DNA of 64,000 nucleotides, taken from assembly GCF_000987775.1 (NCBI RefSeq), contig NZ_LAHO01000016.1, positions 1 to 64,000 on the forward strand. Reading direction: 5' to 3'. The stretch is from Arsukibacterium ikkense. Lineage in GTDB: Bacteria > Pseudomonadota > Gammaproteobacteria > Enterobacterales > Alteromonadaceae. The notes beneath the pieces are model-generated. The model saw only the letters and a program-made list of their open reading frames with translations. It did no database searches and had not been told where the DNA came from. A program made the position numbers and the translations under genes. Every line of letters starts with the position of its first letter. Positions within the stretch are counted from its first letter, which is position 1. This document shows positions 15,188-24,962 of the stretch, piece after piece.

Positions 15188-16111
15188 TTATTCAATTTTA
15201 CCAAGGCGCTCAAACCGCACGCCAACCGGTACCCAGCCTGGTAACCAGCTATTTGGGTTCTCGCTGAATTCAAAACTCATCCAGATAAATACCGCCTTAC
15301 CTACCAGGTTGTCGGCGGGCACAAAACCCCAGAACCGGCTGTCACGACTATTATCACGGTTATCACCTATAGCAAAGTAGTGGCCTGCCGGTACCATAAA
15401 TTCGTCGACAGCGGTGCCCTGTTGCTGATAGTAACCCCGGATTTGATCAGGCACGCCGCGGGTCACCAGGATGTCATGGCCATTTTCACCCAGTGCTTCG
15501 CGGTAGCGGCTTTGCGGCAGCTGCCCCTGATAAAACTGATTGTCTGGCAGCAGGGTTTGCGCTACCCGCTCCAGGGCGCCACAACCGCTGGTTTGCCCCT
15601 CAACACAGGCCTTCTCGATATACAGCTGCTTATCCCGGTAAATAATCCGGTCGCCCGGCAAGCCAACTATACGTTTAATAAAATCGACAGTGGGCTGCTC
15701 CGGGTATTTAAATACCGCAACATCACCATGCTTAGGTAACTTGTTGTGATACAGCGTTTTGCGCCATACCGGGTCTTTCACATCATAGGAGTATTTTTCG
15801 ACCAGAATAAAATCACCTACCAGCAAGGTCGGCATCATTGAACCTGATGGAATTTGAAACGGCTCATATAAGAACGAGCGAAATAAGGTAATAGCCGCAA
15901 TCACCGGAAAAATCGACTTTGCCGTTTCAACCACTGCCGGCTCTTTTAATAAGGTATCACTGGTTTCAGCCGGTAACTGACCCGCCGCGCCGCTTTGCGC
16001 CAGCACCAGCCGCTCTTTGCGCTTGGGTGCCAGCACCAGCGCATCAAACAGCCAAATCAGGCCGCTGACCAGAGTAAGTAAAACTAATAATATTGCAAAA
16101 TAACCGGCCAT
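15188..16111 (-). CDS. lepB: Signal peptidase I (LepB)
   Basis: LepB removes signal peptides from exported preproteins at the outer face of the inner membrane. The 307-residue protein has an N-terminal membrane helix (about 4-26), a basic cytoplasmic stretch (APKRKERL) and a second membrane segment before the catalytic domain. The nucleophile is the serine in PSGSMMPTL and the general base is the lysine in DFIKRIVGLPGD; the family box GDNRDNSRDSRFWG follows. It is 11 bases downstream of lepA. Confidence 0.97.
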   Translation of the reverse strand: MAGYFAILLVLLTLVSGLIWLFDALVLAPKRKERLVLAQSGAAGQLPAETSDTLLKEPAVVETAKSIFPVIAAITLFRSFLYEPFQIPSGSMMPTLLVGDFILVEKYSYDVKDPVWRKTLYHNKLPKHGDVAVFKYPEQPTVDFIKRIVGLPGDRIIYRDKQLYIEKACVEGQTSGCGALERVAQTLLPDNQFYQGQLPQSRYREALGENGHDILVTRGVPDQIRGYYQQQGTAVDEFMVPAGHYFAIGDNRDNSRDSRFWGFVPADNLVGKAVFIWMSFEFSENPNSWLPGWVPVGVRFERLGKIE

Positions 16112-16122
16112 GCGTTTCCCTT

Positions 16123-17922
16123 TTATTTGCCAACTTTCAAAATGGCCAGGAAGGCCTCTTGCGGCACTTCAACGTTACCCACCTGCTTCATCCGTTTTTT
16201 ACCGTCTTTCTGCTTTTGCAACAGCTTTTTCTTACGGCTGATATCACCACCGTAACATTTTGCCAGCACGTTTTTGCGCATTTGCTTAATGGTGGTACGG
16301 GCAATCACATGGTTGCCAATCGCAGCCTGAATAGCAATATCAAACATTTGCCGCGGGATCAGCTCTTTTAGTTTTTCGGCTAACTGGCGGCCTCGGCTCT
16401 GGGCAAAGTCGATATGGCTGATAATCGCCAGCGCATCTACCCGCTCGCCATTAATCAGAATATCAACCCGTTGCATGTTAGAAGTTTGAAAGCGTTTAAA
16501 GGCATAATCAAGCGAGGCATAACCACGACTGGTTGACTTTAACTTGTCAAAAAAGTCCATTACCACTTCCGCCATTGGCAGCTCGTATGTCACCGCGACC
16601 TGACGGCCGTGGTACAGCATATTGGTCTGGGTACCGCGCTTCTCAATACACAGGGTAATAACATTACCCAGGTATTCCTGCGGCACCAGAATATGCGCCT
16701 CCACAATCGGCTCATGAATTTCAGCAATATCATTCACTGCCGGTAAATCGCTGGGGTTATCAATCAGGATGACTTCGCCGTCTTTTTTCACCACTTCGTA
16801 CACTACGGTAGGCGCAGTGGTAATTAAATCTAAGTCGTATTCGCGCTCCAGTCGCTCCTGAATAATTTCCATGTGCAACATGCCGAGGAAACCAATCCGA
16901 AAACCAAAACCCAACGCACCCGAGTTTTCCGGTTCATAGAACAAGGAGGAGTCGTTCAGGCTCAGCTTCGCCAGCGCGTCACGGAAGTCTTCGTAGTCAT
17001 CACTGGATACCGGAAACACACCCGCATAAACCTGCGGTTTAATCCGTTTAAAACCCGGTAAGGGCTTGTCTGCACTGTTTTTGGCTAACGTCAGGGTGTC
17101 GCCTACAGGCGCACCTTTAATTTCTTTAATACCGGCAATAACAAAACCCACTTCACCGGTTTTTAACTCACCGGTATTGGTAGCTTTCGGGCTAAAGACC
17201 CCGACTTTGTCCACTTCATACACCTGACCGGTCGACATCACTTTAATTTTGTCTTTGGTTTTGATTGAACCATGTTTTACCCGCACCAGCGACACGACGC
17301 CCTGGTAGGCGTCAAACCAGGAGTCAATAATCAGTGCCTGAGTCGGCTGGTCGGCTTCGCCTTCCGGCGGTGGAATTTTTTTAACAATAGTTTCCAGGAC
17401 ATCTTTAATACCAAAGCCGGTTTTAGCCGAGCACTGCACTGCCCCCAGCGCTTCAATACCTATAATATCTTCAATTTCTTCGGCTACCCGCTCTGGCTCA
17501 GCCTGGGGTAAGTCGATTTTGTTCAGTACCGGGATCACTTCCAGATTCATTTCTAATGCGGTGTAACAGTTGGCGACGGTTTGCGCTTCCACGCCCTGGC
17601 CGGCATCCACCACCAATAAAGCACCTTCACAAGCAGCCAGCGAGCGGCTGACTTCATAGGTAAAATCGACATGACCCGGGGTATCAATAAAGTTCAGCTG
17701 ATAAGTTATGCCATCATCAGCGGTATAGTTCAGGGTGACACTTTGCGCTTTAATAGTAATGCCGCGCTCACGCTCCAGATCCATCGAGTCCAGCACCTGC
17801 TGCTGCATTTCGCGATCGGCTAAGCCGCCACAATATTGGATCAGCCGGTCTGAAAGCGTCGATTTACCATGGTCAATGTGGGCGATGACGGAGAAATTTC
17901 TGATGTTATTAAGTTTTGCCAT
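16123..17922 (-). CDS. lepA: Elongation factor 4 (LepA)
   Basis: LepA is a ribosome-dependent GTPase implicated in 30S biogenesis and in rescuing stalled translation. The 599-residue protein (same length as in E. coli) has G1 [10 protein letters not shown]2 RGITI, G3 DTPGH and G4 NKID. Domains II, III and V of the EF-G type follow, and then the LepA-specific C-terminal domain ([15 protein letters not shown]). The reading frame is open 23 codons further upstream, but the ATG at 17922 gives the canonical [15 protein letters not shown] start. A 155-base gap separates it from rseC. Confidence 0.98.
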   Translation of the reverse strand: MAKLNNIRNFSVIAHIDHGKSTLSDRLIQYCGGLADREMQQQVLDSMDLERERGITIKAQSVTLNYTADDGITYQLNFIDTPGHVDFTYEVSRSLAACEGALLVVDAGQGVEAQTVANCYTALEMNLEVIPVLNKIDLPQAEPERVAEEIEDIIGIEALGAVQCSAKTGFGIKDVLETIVKKIPPPEGEADQPTQALIIDSWFDAYQGVVSLVRVKHGSIKTKDKIKVMSTGQVYEVDKVGVFSPKATNTGELKTGEVGFVIAGIKEIKGAPVGDTLTLAKNSADKPLPGFKRIKPQVYAGVFPVSSDDYEDFRDALAKLSLNDSSLFYEPENSGALGFGFRIGFLGMLHMEIIQERLEREYDLDLITTAPTVVYEVVKKDGEVILIDNPSDLPAVNDIAEIHEPIVEAHILVPQEYLGNVITLCIEKRGTQTNMLYHGRQVAVTYELPMAEVVMDFFDKLKSTSRGYASLDYAFKRFQTSNMQRVDILINGERVDALAIISHIDFAQSRGRQLAEKLKELIPRQMFDIAIQAAIGNHVIARTTIKQMRKNVLAKCYGGDISRKKKLLQKQKDGKKRMKQVGNVEVPQEAFLAILKVGK

Positions 17923-18077
17923 GTGATCCGCGAATGTCCGAAATATACTGGGGGTACTAACAATAAGCTGCAATGTGCCAGGTAAAAGCACAGTTATTGT
18001 GATACCGATGCTGTAAAAAATTAGCGGGAATTGTACTCTATAAGCGGCAAGCTTGCTATGTGTTCTTCGCCAATGGC

Positions 18078-18530
18078 TCAGGACACTTGCTGGACATTTA
18101 ATTCAGGTAATACGGCCGTAATGATCAGCGGCTGCTGTTGCACCATCTTGTTGCCATAGTAGCGGGCCATCGCCAAACCACAAGCTGCACCCACAGCAGC
18201 TGCCAGCACCAGCCAACCTTCGGTTGCCTGCCAGCTGAAATGCACCAGTAAAGCAAACCCCAATAGCAACACCAACGGCAACAAATACACCAGCAGCGCC
18301 GCCAGCACCAGCTGCTGTTCAGACGTTGCCACCGTAACCCGCTCGCCGGGTAATAGCGGCACATCGGTCGCCACAAAAAACCGGCTTTGCCGTGGCGTCA
18401 GGGTTTTGGCAACAATACCGCTACCACAATCATTGCTGACCTGACAGCTATTGCAGGTGCTCACTGGTGTAGTGCCCAGCCATACACCGTCACTTTCAAC
18501 GGCCAGCACTGTCGCGATTTGTTCAATCAT
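18078..18530 (-). CDS. rseC: SoxR-reducing / sigma-E regulatory protein RseC
   Basis: RseC is an inner-membrane protein linked to positive modulation of sigma E and, with the Rsx complex, to reduction of SoxR. The 150-residue protein has an N-terminal cytoplasmic part with a cysteine cluster ([15 protein letters not shown]) and two adjacent transmembrane segments (about 75-95 and 102-122). It is the last gene of the rpoE-rseA-rseB-rseC run, 14 bases after rseB. Confidence 0.93.
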   Translation of the reverse strand: MIEQIATVLAVESDGVWLGTTPVSTCNSCQVSNDCGSGIVAKTLTPRQSRFFVATDVPLLPGERVTVATSEQQLVLAALLVYLLPLVLLLGFALLVHFSWQATEGWLVLAAAVGAACGLAMARYYGNKMVQQQPLIITAVLPELNVQQVS

Positions 18531-18544
18531 GTTCAGCCCTGCCT

Positions 18545-19474
18545 TTAGCGCACTGCGCCAGCGAGTCGCTCTGCCACATCAATACTCACCGGGCCGATAA
18601 CCGTAATATCGTGCTGGGCGGCGCTTAGCATATAAATAGTGGTAGCGCCGTCACGATAGGCCTGGGTTGGCATGCGCTGGCTCGGTTGCACAAATACTGA
18701 TACCTGATGCAAACCATCTGTCAGCAACCAGTAACTAAGCAGGTTTTGCTGCAGCTGTGGTGCAACGTAGGGAGTATCTACCAACTGGTAACCAGCGGGT
18801 AACCAGGTGAGCTGCAGCTGAGTATCAGGTAAGCGGGCACCGGCGGCACGCGGCGCGGGTTCAGGGAGTTCGCTGTCCAGCAAGCGCTGCAGATTATCAG
18901 GGAATTCAGCACTAATGCGCATATGGGTAACTAACCAGCGTTCCAGTGGTGCCTGCTGTTCAGACATCACGTCAATGCGCAGCGGGAAACCCGACTCTGC
19001 TTCAATCCACAACCAGTAACTGTGCCTGCCCGGATCCGTAGCGCTGAGGCGCAGCAGCTGCGCCGTATGGCCGGACATCACCATGCTGCTACCGGGTACT
19101 GCCGTATAAAGCTGACGAATTTGCTGGCTGTTTTGAAAAAGTATCGCAGGCAGTTCTTTAATAGTGTTGCTGTATGTCACCAGGGCCGGACGATCAGTTA
19201 AAAAATAATAGACAACGCCGTCACGGCGTAAAATATCGACCCCTTCGGCGTCCAGGGGCACCAGATGTTCAATTTCTTTGTCACCTTTACGGCCATGCTG
19301 CCAGCGGAAGGTTTCTACCTGGCTACCCTTGAACACCACAAAAGAACTATCAAAATTATACTGTTTAACACTTTGCTGAACACGTTCAAACAGAGCCCAA
19401 CCGGCTTCATCAGCCTGCAGCAAGCTACTGCACAATAACAACAGGGTGCAACAAAAGCTTACTACTTTGCTCAT
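18545..19474 (-). CDS. rseB: Sigma-E regulatory protein RseB (MucB)
   Basis: RseB is a periplasmic protein that binds RseA and blocks its cleavage by DegS; lipopolysaccharide or porin signals release it. The 309-residue protein has a signal peptide (about 1-21, ending SLLQA), a large N-terminal domain resembling lipoprotein carriers (about 25-200), and a smaller C-terminal domain contacting RseA (about 215-305). The frame is open further upstream but the ATG at 19474 directly precedes the signal peptide and begins one base after the rseA stop. Confidence 0.95.
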   Translation of the reverse strand: MSKVVSFCCTLLLLCSSLLQADEAGWALFERVQQSVKQYNFDSSFVVFKGSQVETFRWQHGRKGDKEIEHLVPLDAEGVDILRRDGVVYYFLTDRPALVTYSNTIKELPAILFQNSQQIRQLYTAVPGSSMVMSGHTAQLLRLSATDPGRHSYWLWIEAESGFPLRIDVMSEQQAPLERWLVTHMRISAEFPDNLQRLLDSELPEPAPRAAGARLPDTQLQLTWLPAGYQLVDTPYVAPQLQQNLLSYWLLTDGLHQVSVFVQPSQRMPTQAYRDGATTIYMLSAAQHDITVIGPVSIDVAERLAGAVR

Positions 19475-19475
19475 A

Positions 19476-20078
19476 TTACTGCTCGTTTTCTTGCCCGGTT
19501 GTGGCTTTATCTTGCTCCATAGTCCGCACCTGCTGCCGATGAGCATGCAATAACGCCTGCAGTCGCCGTTGTTGCTCTTGCATGGCTTGTTGCTCCTGCT
19601 CTACAAAACGGCTATCTGCTGTGGTTGAACTCAGACTAACCGGGGTAGCGAAACCGCCTATCGGATTAGTTTGCAATACCGGACTGGGCAGCAGTAACTC
19701 CTGTTCCAGTGGCTGCTGATATTGTTGCACCCCTAGTACAGCAAATAACGCCACACTGGCCGCCACAGCGCCCTGGGCAGCAGGTTTTAACCAACTGCCA
19801 TTTGCTGCATAGTGTAAACCCGCAGCTACTTTTTGTAACAAGCTACGGCTTTGGCTTAATTGATAAGTGGGCTCGTCTTGCAATAATGCGGCGATGTCAG
19901 CGCTAAAATTTTCAGGCAGAGGCGCTGTTTTTTCCTGCCGGAAAATAGCCGCAGCCAGTTGGTATCGTTCCAGCTTTTGCTGTAGCTCTGGCTGGCGCAA
20001 TAACTGGTCAAGCTCAGTATCACTGATGTGCCGGTTATCACTCGCGGCTGAGAGCCAATCTTGCTTTTCTGACGACAT
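19476..20078 (-). CDS. rseA: Anti-sigma-E factor RseA
   Basis: RseA holds sigma E inactive at the membrane until DegS and RseP cleave it under envelope stress. The 200-residue protein has an N-terminal cytoplasmic sigma-binding domain (about 15-85, ISDTELDQLLRQPELQQKLERYQLA), a single transmembrane helix at about 100-118 (AVAASVALFAVLGV) and a periplasmic tail. The tail contains a helical, glutamine-rich stretch with a predicted coiled coil (about 160-195). It follows rpoE by 35 bases. Identification relies on gene order as well as sequence because the family diverges quickly. Confidence 0.95.
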   Translation of the reverse strand: MSSEKQDWLSAASDNRHISDTELDQLLRQPELQQKLERYQLAAAIFRQEKTAPLPENFSADIAALLQDEPTYQLSQSRSLLQKVAAGLHYAANGSWLKPAAQGAVAASVALFAVLGVQQYQQPLEQELLLPSPVLQTNPIGGFATPVSLSSTTADSRFVEQEQQAMQEQQRRLQALLHAHRQQVRTMEQDKATTGQENEQ

Positions 20079-20113
20079 AATATTTCCTGTCTGCTTGCTG
20101 TTTATTGTAAGGG

Positions 20114-20689
20114 TTAACTTATTAACGGTTTAAGCTGTATATCTATTGCTTCACGTGCCCGGAAGATCCGACTGCGCACCGTACCTATGGGGCAAGCCAT
20201 CACTTCTGCAATTTCTTCGTAGCTTAACCCTTCAAGCTCTCTGAGAGTAATAGCGGTACGAAGTTCATCAGGCAATTTATCTATGGTATTAAACACCACT
20301 GTCCGAATTTCATCAGACAATAATAATCGCTCTGGCGAATCTTGCTCTTTTAAAGCATCGCTACCTTCAAAATACTCTGCGTCTTCCGCATCAACATCGG
20401 TAGCCGGCGGCTTGCGGCCGTTTGCTACCAGATAATTTTTTGCACTGTTAACCGCAATGCGGTACAACCAGGTATAAAAAGCACTTTCACCACGAAAACC
20501 CGGCATCGCCCGATACGCTTTAATAAATGCTTCCTGCGCAACGTCTGCCACATCTCCATGGTTAGAGACATAACGGGAAATTAAGTTCGCAATCCGATGC
20601 TGATATTTTTTTACCAACAGATTAAATGCGGCTTTATCACCTTGTTGTACCCGCTGGACAATTTGCCAATCTAATTCTTGCTCGCTCAT
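20114..20689 (-). CDS. rpoE: RNA polymerase sigma factor RpoE (sigma E)
   Basis: Sigma E directs RNA polymerase to envelope-stress promoters. The 191-residue protein (same length as in E. coli) has sigma region 2 (about 10-95, with DKAAFNLLVKKYQHRIANL and DVAQEAFIKAYRAM) and region 4 (about 135-185, LRELEGLSYEEIAEVMACPIGTVRSRIFRAREAI read in parts). The frame extends 29 codons upstream; the ATG at 20689 gives the family start MSEQELDWQIVQRVQQGD. It heads the operon rseA-rseB-rseC and is divergent from nadB, the conserved arrangement. Confidence 0.98.
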   Translation of the reverse strand: MSEQELDWQIVQRVQQGDKAAFNLLVKKYQHRIANLISRYVSNHGDVADVAQEAFIKAYRAMPGFRGESAFYTWLYRIAVNSAKNYLVANGRKPPATDVDAEDAEYFEGSDALKEQDSPERLLLSDEIRTVVFNTIDKLPDELRTAITLRELEGLSYEEIAEVMACPIGTVRSRIFRAREAIDIQLKPLIS

Positions 20690-20759
20690 TCTGTGAGCCT
20701 GTCCCCTGTAATACTGATTAGGATGTCGATTATACATGGCCCATGTCTGGCGTTGTTGC

Positions 20760-20787
20760 TCTGACCATGGCCACAATAAATAGTTCT
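20760..20787 (-). promoter_or_regulatory. Candidate sigma-E promoter of the rpoE operon
   Basis: On the minus strand, AGAACTA (20787-20781) resembles the sigma-E -35 GGAACTT. After 16 bases comes TCAGA (20764-20760), which fits the TCnnA pattern of the -10. It is 71 bases upstream of the rpoE ATG. Autoregulation of rpoE by sigma E is established in E. coli. The match is partial, so this is a candidate only. Confidence 0.45.
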
Positions 20788-20904
20788 GTATATTATGACA
20801 AAACCGCTACAATAAGCTGATCCAACAGTCTGGCTGTCGGGTATTGGCAGCGGTAACCCCAAGGTTACCCAAACATTAAGGCTCAATGGGGATAAGTGTA
20901 TCGC

Positions 20905-22515
20905 ATGACACGACAAAATGAATATCATTGTGACGTTTTAATTATTGGCAGTGGTGCGGCTGGCTTATCCCTGGCACTACAGCTGGCTGCTGATGCGAAA
21001 GTGCTGGTGTTGAGCAAAGGGCCGCTACGTGAAGGCTCTACCTTATATGCCCAGGGCGGCATTGCCGCCGTGTTTGACGAAAATGACAGTATTGCTTCTC
21101 ATGTTAACGACACCTTAATTGCCGGCGCTGGCTTATGTGACGAAACTGCCGTGCAATATACCGCCGAGCATGCCAAAGAAGCGATGCATTGGCTGATACA
21201 GCAAGGCGTACCCTTTGATCAGTACCAGGATAGCGATGGCAGCCTGAAGTATCACCTGACCCGCGAGGGCGGCCATAGCCACCGGCGTATTTTACATGCA
21301 GCGGATGCCACCGGCCAGGCTGTGCAAATAACCCTGGTCGACCAGGTTAAACGCCACCCAAATATCAAGCTGCTGGAAAACTACAATGCCATCGACTTAA
21401 TTAATGGCAGCAAACTGGGGCTGGATCCGAAAAAATGCTATGGCGCCTATGTCTGGAATAAAACAGACGCCAAGGTAGAAACCATTAAAGCACATTTTGT
21501 GGCGCTGGCCACCGGCGGTGCCAGCAAAGTGTATTTATATACCAGTAACCCGGATGTGGCCAGTGGCGATGGCATTGCCATGGCCTGGCGGGCCGGCTGC
21601 CGGGTAGCCAACATGGAGTTTAACCAGTTTCATCCCACCAGCTTGTATCACCCCGATGCGCCGAATTTTTTAATCACCGAGGCGATGCGCGGTGAAGGCG
21701 CTTATTTGCGCCGGCCTGATGGTAGCCGTTTTATGCCGGAGTTTGACGAGCGCGCCGAGTTGGCACCACGGGACATTGTAGCCCGGGCAATCGACTACGA
21801 AATGAAGCGACTCGGTGCGCATTGTCTGTATCTGGATATCAGCCACCAGCCGAAAAACTTTATTATCGAGCACTTTCCGACGATTTATGCCAAGTGTTTA
21901 AGTGTTGGTATTGATATTTGCCGCCAGCCAATACCGGTAGTCCCGGCTGCGCACTACACTTGTGGCGGCGTTGTCACCAACCTGAATGGCCAGACCGATT
22001 TACACAACCTGTACGCCATTGGCGAAGTCGCGTACACCGGTTTGCATGGAGCCAACCGGATGGCCAGTAATTCACTGCTGGAATGTGTGGTGTTTGCGCA
22101 AGCTGCTGCCAAACATATTTTAAGCCAGTTATCGGCCAGTGCTCGTTACGCTGCTATTGCGCCATGGGATGAAAGCCGGGTAAATGATTCCGATGAAGAA
22201 ATTGTCATTACCCACAACTGGCATGAACTGCGGCTGTTTATGTGGGATTACGTCGGTATTGTTCGCACCAACAAACGGCTGGAGCGCGCCTTACACCGGG
22301 TGGAATTATTACAATCTGAAATTCACGACTATTACAGCCATTTCCGGCTAAGCCATAACCTGTTGGAGCTGCGCAATCTGGCCCAGGTTGCAGAATTGAT
22401 TATCCGCTGCGCCATGGCCCGCAAAGAAAGCCGGGGCCTGCACTATAATCTCGATTACCCTGAGCTGTTACCTGAAGCCTTGCCAACCACTCTGACGCCC
22501 ATAGCAAGCGTTTAA
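20905..22515 (+). CDS. nadB: L-aspartate oxidase NadB
   Basis: NadB oxidises L-aspartate to iminoaspartate, the first step of de novo NAD synthesis, using FAD. The 536-residue protein begins with a dinucleotide-binding motif ([14 protein letters not shown]). It shows the flavoprotein motifs [28 protein letters not shown] and [10 protein letters not shown], with [14 protein letters not shown] and [15 protein letters not shown] toward the end, and a C-terminal helical domain. GGGGAT lies about 11 bases before the chosen ATG; a GTG three codons upstream is in frame but overlaps the ribosome-binding site. It is divergent from rpoE. Confidence 0.98.
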   Translation: MTRQNEYHCDVLIIGSGAAGLSLALQLAADAKVLVLSKGPLREGSTLYAQGGIAAVFDENDSIASHVNDTLIAGAGLCDETAVQYTAEHAKEAMHWLIQQGVPFDQYQDSDGSLKYHLTREGGHSHRRILHAADATGQAVQITLVDQVKRHPNIKLLENYNAIDLINGSKLGLDPKKCYGAYVWNKTDAKVETIKAHFVALATGGASKVYLYTSNPDVASGDGIAMAWRAGCRVANMEFNQFHPTSLYHPDAPNFLITEAMRGEGAYLRRPDGSRFMPEFDERAELAPRDIVARAIDYEMKRLGAHCLYLDISHQPKNFIIEHFPTIYAKCLSVGIDICRQPIPVVPAAHYTCGGVVTNLNGQTDLHNLYAIGEVAYTGLHGANRMASNSLLECVVFAQAAAKHILSQLSASARYAAIAPWDESRVNDSDEEIVITHNWHELRLFMWDYVGIVRTNKRLERALHRVELLQSEIHDYYSHFRLSHNLLELRNLAQVAELIIRCAMARKESRGLHYNLDYPELLPEALPTTLTPIASV

Positions 22516-22526
22516 GCGCTCTGTTA

Positions 22527-22967
22527 TTAACTGTTGCCGTGGTTGCTGTTGCTCTGGCCTTGCCAGTTAACCTGATTTAACTGCCTGGCCAGCGCGCGGT
22601 AATCGGCAATTGTCAGCTGATCATAAAGCAACCATTGCTGATACTGTCGATTATCAGCATCGTGCCAGCGCAGCAATAAACCATATTCGCTGACCAGGCT
22701 ACCCACCATCAACTGTCCCGCGGGCAAAGCGCTTTGCCACCAACGCAACTGACCGTCAACGTTTAATGTTAAGCCCATAGCTGGCGGCCCTTGTTGATAA
22801 CAGCTTATGCCCAACCAAAACAGAGCGCAGAGAAAGGGCGCGGCCAGGCCCAGCGTCACTAGCGGCAGGGGCTCAATACAAAATAATGCAAACAACAGAC
22901 TGCCCAGCGCCAATATACCGTACTGGCGCCAACGCGACAGCTTAATTGAGACACTACACCCGGACAC
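22527..22967 (-). CDS. ygfX: YgfX-family membrane protein (CptA)
   Basis: The 146-residue protein has a short basic N-terminus (IKLSRWRQYG), two adjacent transmembrane segments (about 16-34 and 36-55) and a cytoplasmic beta-rich domain with GQLRWWQS and SEYGLLLRW. In E. coli, YgfX partners SdhE and has been described as a toxin acting on FtsZ/MreB, a role that is disputed. Its start overlaps the end of sdhE by 14 bases, so the two are translated together. Family assignment rests on the topology plus the neighbour. Confidence 0.85.
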   Translation of the reverse strand: MSGCSVSIKLSRWRQYGILALGSLLFALFCIEPLPLVTLGLAAPFLCALFWLGISCYQQGPPAMGLTLNVDGQLRWWQSALPAGQLMVGSLVSEYGLLLRWHDADNRQYQQWLLYDQLTIADYRALARQLNQVNWQGQSNSNHGNS

Positions 22968-23205
22968 GGTCTAAAATAACCCTAATCAGCGCTTGCAGCG
23001 CTGGATCAGCAGACTTAGCATGGCCCATAAACCAGGCAAATAAGTCAGGGTCGTCGCATGCCAGCAAGCGCTCAAAATCTTGCTTTTGCTGCAGTGACAA
23101 AGCGTCATAGCCTTCTTCAACAAACGGGGCCAACAGCACATCCAGCTCCAGCATGCCGCGACGGCAAGCCCAGCGCAAACGTGGTTTAATCATTAATTCT
23201 GTCAT
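22954..23205 (-). CDS. sdhE: FAD assembly factor SdhE
   Basis: SdhE promotes covalent attachment of FAD to the flavoprotein subunits of succinate dehydrogenase and fumarate reductase. The 83-residue protein carries the essential RGxxE motif in WACRRGMLELDVLL and the typical ACDDPDLFAWFMGH. It is the first gene of the sdhE-ygfX pair and is divergent from ygfZ, as in many gammaproteobacteria. Confidence 0.97.
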   Translation of the reverse strand: MTELMIKPRLRWACRRGMLELDVLLAPFVEEGYDALSLQQKQDFERLLACDDPDLFAWFMGHAKSADPALQALIRVILDRVRV

Positions 23206-23341
23206 TCTGATCCCTTACTGCTAAATATCTGATAAAAATAGCGCCAGCCTGACAAATCTGCCGCTGTGGGGTTGAGCTTTGTTTGACTGCCCCAATGTTA
23301 CAACTATCTTCGCTTTGGTGATACTTCTGGTGATATAAACA

Positions 23342-24313
23342 ATGCATACATCCTGGCTAACTGCACAGAGTTACGGTCAATTGTCTAATCAGGTTCAGGG
23401 CGCTTTTATCGCGCCGCTGCCGGCGTTTGAGGTTATCAGAATATCGGGTGCTGATAATCGCAAATATATGCAAAGCCAAACAACCTGCGATGTTGATCAG
23501 CTTAACGCTGACAGCTTTTTACGCGGTGCCCATTGCGATGCCAAGGGTAAAACCTGGTCGGTATTTCATCTGCTTGAGCATTCTGACGATCTGCTGGTGG
23601 TTGCCTTTCGTGATGAACTGAACGCGTCTTTGGCGCAGTGGCGCAAATTCGCCGTATTCTCCAAAGCCAGCTTTGAGCCTTGCCAGGATACTTTTGCTGT
23701 GCTGGGTATCGCTGGCGAAGGTGCAGAACAGCTGATCCGCCAGCTGGGCTTTACGCCGCCAGCTGGCAAGGGCGGCCTGAGCCGGCACAACCAGAGCGCA
23801 CTGCTGCAACTGGCCGACCAGCATTATATGTTGCTAATGCCAAAACCAGACGCCATTACACTATTAGACAGCACCTTACCATTAGCAGCACCAACCCTGT
23901 GGCTAAAACAGCATATTCTGCATGGTTTATGTTATCTGGAGCAGCCGTTGATTGGCGAATTTGTGCCGCAAATGCTTAACTTACAGGCGGTAGATGCCAT
24001 TAGTTTTAGTAAAGGTTGCTATTTAGGCCAGGAAACGGTGGCCAGAATGAAATATTTGGGCCGCAATAAGCGCGCTGCCTGGATATTACAAGCCGAAACC
24101 GATGAAGCCCCTGCTGCAGGCTGCGACATCGAACAACAGTTCAACGACAACTGGCGCCGGGTGGGCCAGGTTATTAATGCCGTCAATATCAATAACCAAC
24201 TGTGGTTAATTGCTGTACTGCCTAATGACATAACACCGGCAGACTCATTGCGGTTAAAATCAGACAGTGCGCCAGCATTGCAGTTGCTACCGTTACCTTA
24301 TCATTTAAGTTAA
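23342..24313 (+). CDS. ygfZ: Folate-binding tRNA-modifying protein YgfZ
   Basis: YgfZ binds tetrahydrofolate and supports iron-sulfur proteins, notably the tRNA thiolase MiaB. The 323-residue protein resembles the aminomethyltransferase GcvT. The invariant signature KGCYLGQETVAR is present at about residues 227-238 and includes the essential cysteine. IRISGADNRKYMQSQTTCDV near residue 31 is the usual N-terminal block. GGTGAT precedes the ATG. It is divergent from sdhE and 10 bases upstream of an FKBP gene. Confidence 0.96.
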   Translation: MHTSWLTAQSYGQLSNQVQGAFIAPLPAFEVIRISGADNRKYMQSQTTCDVDQLNADSFLRGAHCDAKGKTWSVFHLLEHSDDLLVVAFRDELNASLAQWRKFAVFSKASFEPCQDTFAVLGIAGEGAEQLIRQLGFTPPAGKGGLSRHNQSALLQLADQHYMLLMPKPDAITLLDSTLPLAAPTLWLKQHILHGLCYLEQPLIGEFVPQMLNLQAVDAISFSKGCYLGQETVARMKYLGRNKRAAWILQAETDEAPAAGCDIEQQFNDNWRRVGQVINAVNINNQLWLIAVLPNDITPADSLRLKSDSAPALQLLPLPYHLS

Positions 24314-24323
24314 AGAGGTTTTC

Positions 24324-24809
24324 ATGACCATTTCCCAAGACAAAGTCGTCGCCATGCATTACACCGTTACCGATGCTCAGGGTAACCAATTGGATTCATC
24401 TATTGATGGCGAGCCTTTGGTGTTTTTATTTGGCCATGGCGCATTAATCCCCGGTTTAGAACAAGCTTTAGCCGGCAAAACTATTGGTGACACCTTTACG
24501 GCCACCATAGCGCCTGCAGAAGCCTACGGCGAACGCCATGACCAACTGGTGCAAGCTGTACCCAAGTCGATGTTTGAAGGCATGGACGTCTCGCCGGGTA
24601 TGCGTTTTCGGGCTGCCGGGCCAGATGGCCGCGAGCAACCCGTGATTATTCTGGAGGTGACCGACGAAGAAGTGGTGGTAGATGGCAACCATCCACTGTC
24701 TGGCATCGAGTTAAGTTTTGCAGTTGAAGTGCTGAAAGTACGGGATGCTACCGAAGAAGAATTAGCACATGGCCATGTTCATGGTATTGATGGCACCGAC
24801 AGCCACTAA
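24324..24809 (+). CDS. FKBP-type peptidyl-prolyl isomerase, SlyD-like
   Basis: The 161-residue protein has the split FKBP domain of the SlyD group: VAMHYTVTDAQGNQLDSS and PLVFLFGHGALIPGLEQAL, then AYGERHDQLVQAVPKSMF. An insert-in-flap domain follows (about 70-125), and then HPLSGIELSFAVEVLKV. It should catalyse prolyl isomerisation and act as a chaperone in the cytoplasm. Unlike E. coli SlyD it lacks the long metal-binding tail; only a few histidines remain near the C-terminus (HGHVHG). AAAGAGG precedes the ATG. A strong terminator follows. Confidence 0.92.
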   Translation: MTISQDKVVAMHYTVTDAQGNQLDSSIDGEPLVFLFGHGALIPGLEQALAGKTIGDTFTATIAPAEAYGERHDQLVQAVPKSMFEGMDVSPGMRFRAAGPDGREQPVIILEVTDEEVVVDGNHPLSGIELSFAVEVLKVRDATEEELAHGHVHGIDGTDSH

Positions 24810-24836
24810 GCCTTTAGCAACACTACAATTAAACTG

Positions 24837-24863
24837 AAAACCGCAGCATCCGGCTGCGGTTTT
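24837..24863 (+). terminator. Rho-independent terminator after the SlyD-like gene
   Basis: The arms AAAACCGCAG (24837-24846) and CTGCGGTTTT (24854-24863) pair perfectly around a 7-base loop, and the right arm ends in four T. It lies 28 bases past the stop of the FKBP gene and before the M23 peptidase gene on the same strand. Confidence 0.88.
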
Positions 24864-24962
24864 GCGCTAACACCACGCGACGAAAACCTTGACAGCAGCG
24901 ACAAAGCACCCTATTTTGACCTCTTATCTTATTTGCAACCATTGTAAAAGCTGTTATATCAG

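Noticed and set aside
24833..24866. Possible small RNA at the SlyD-like gene terminator
   Set aside because: A plain GC-rich stem followed by T fits an ordinary terminator and no promoter lies close upstream.
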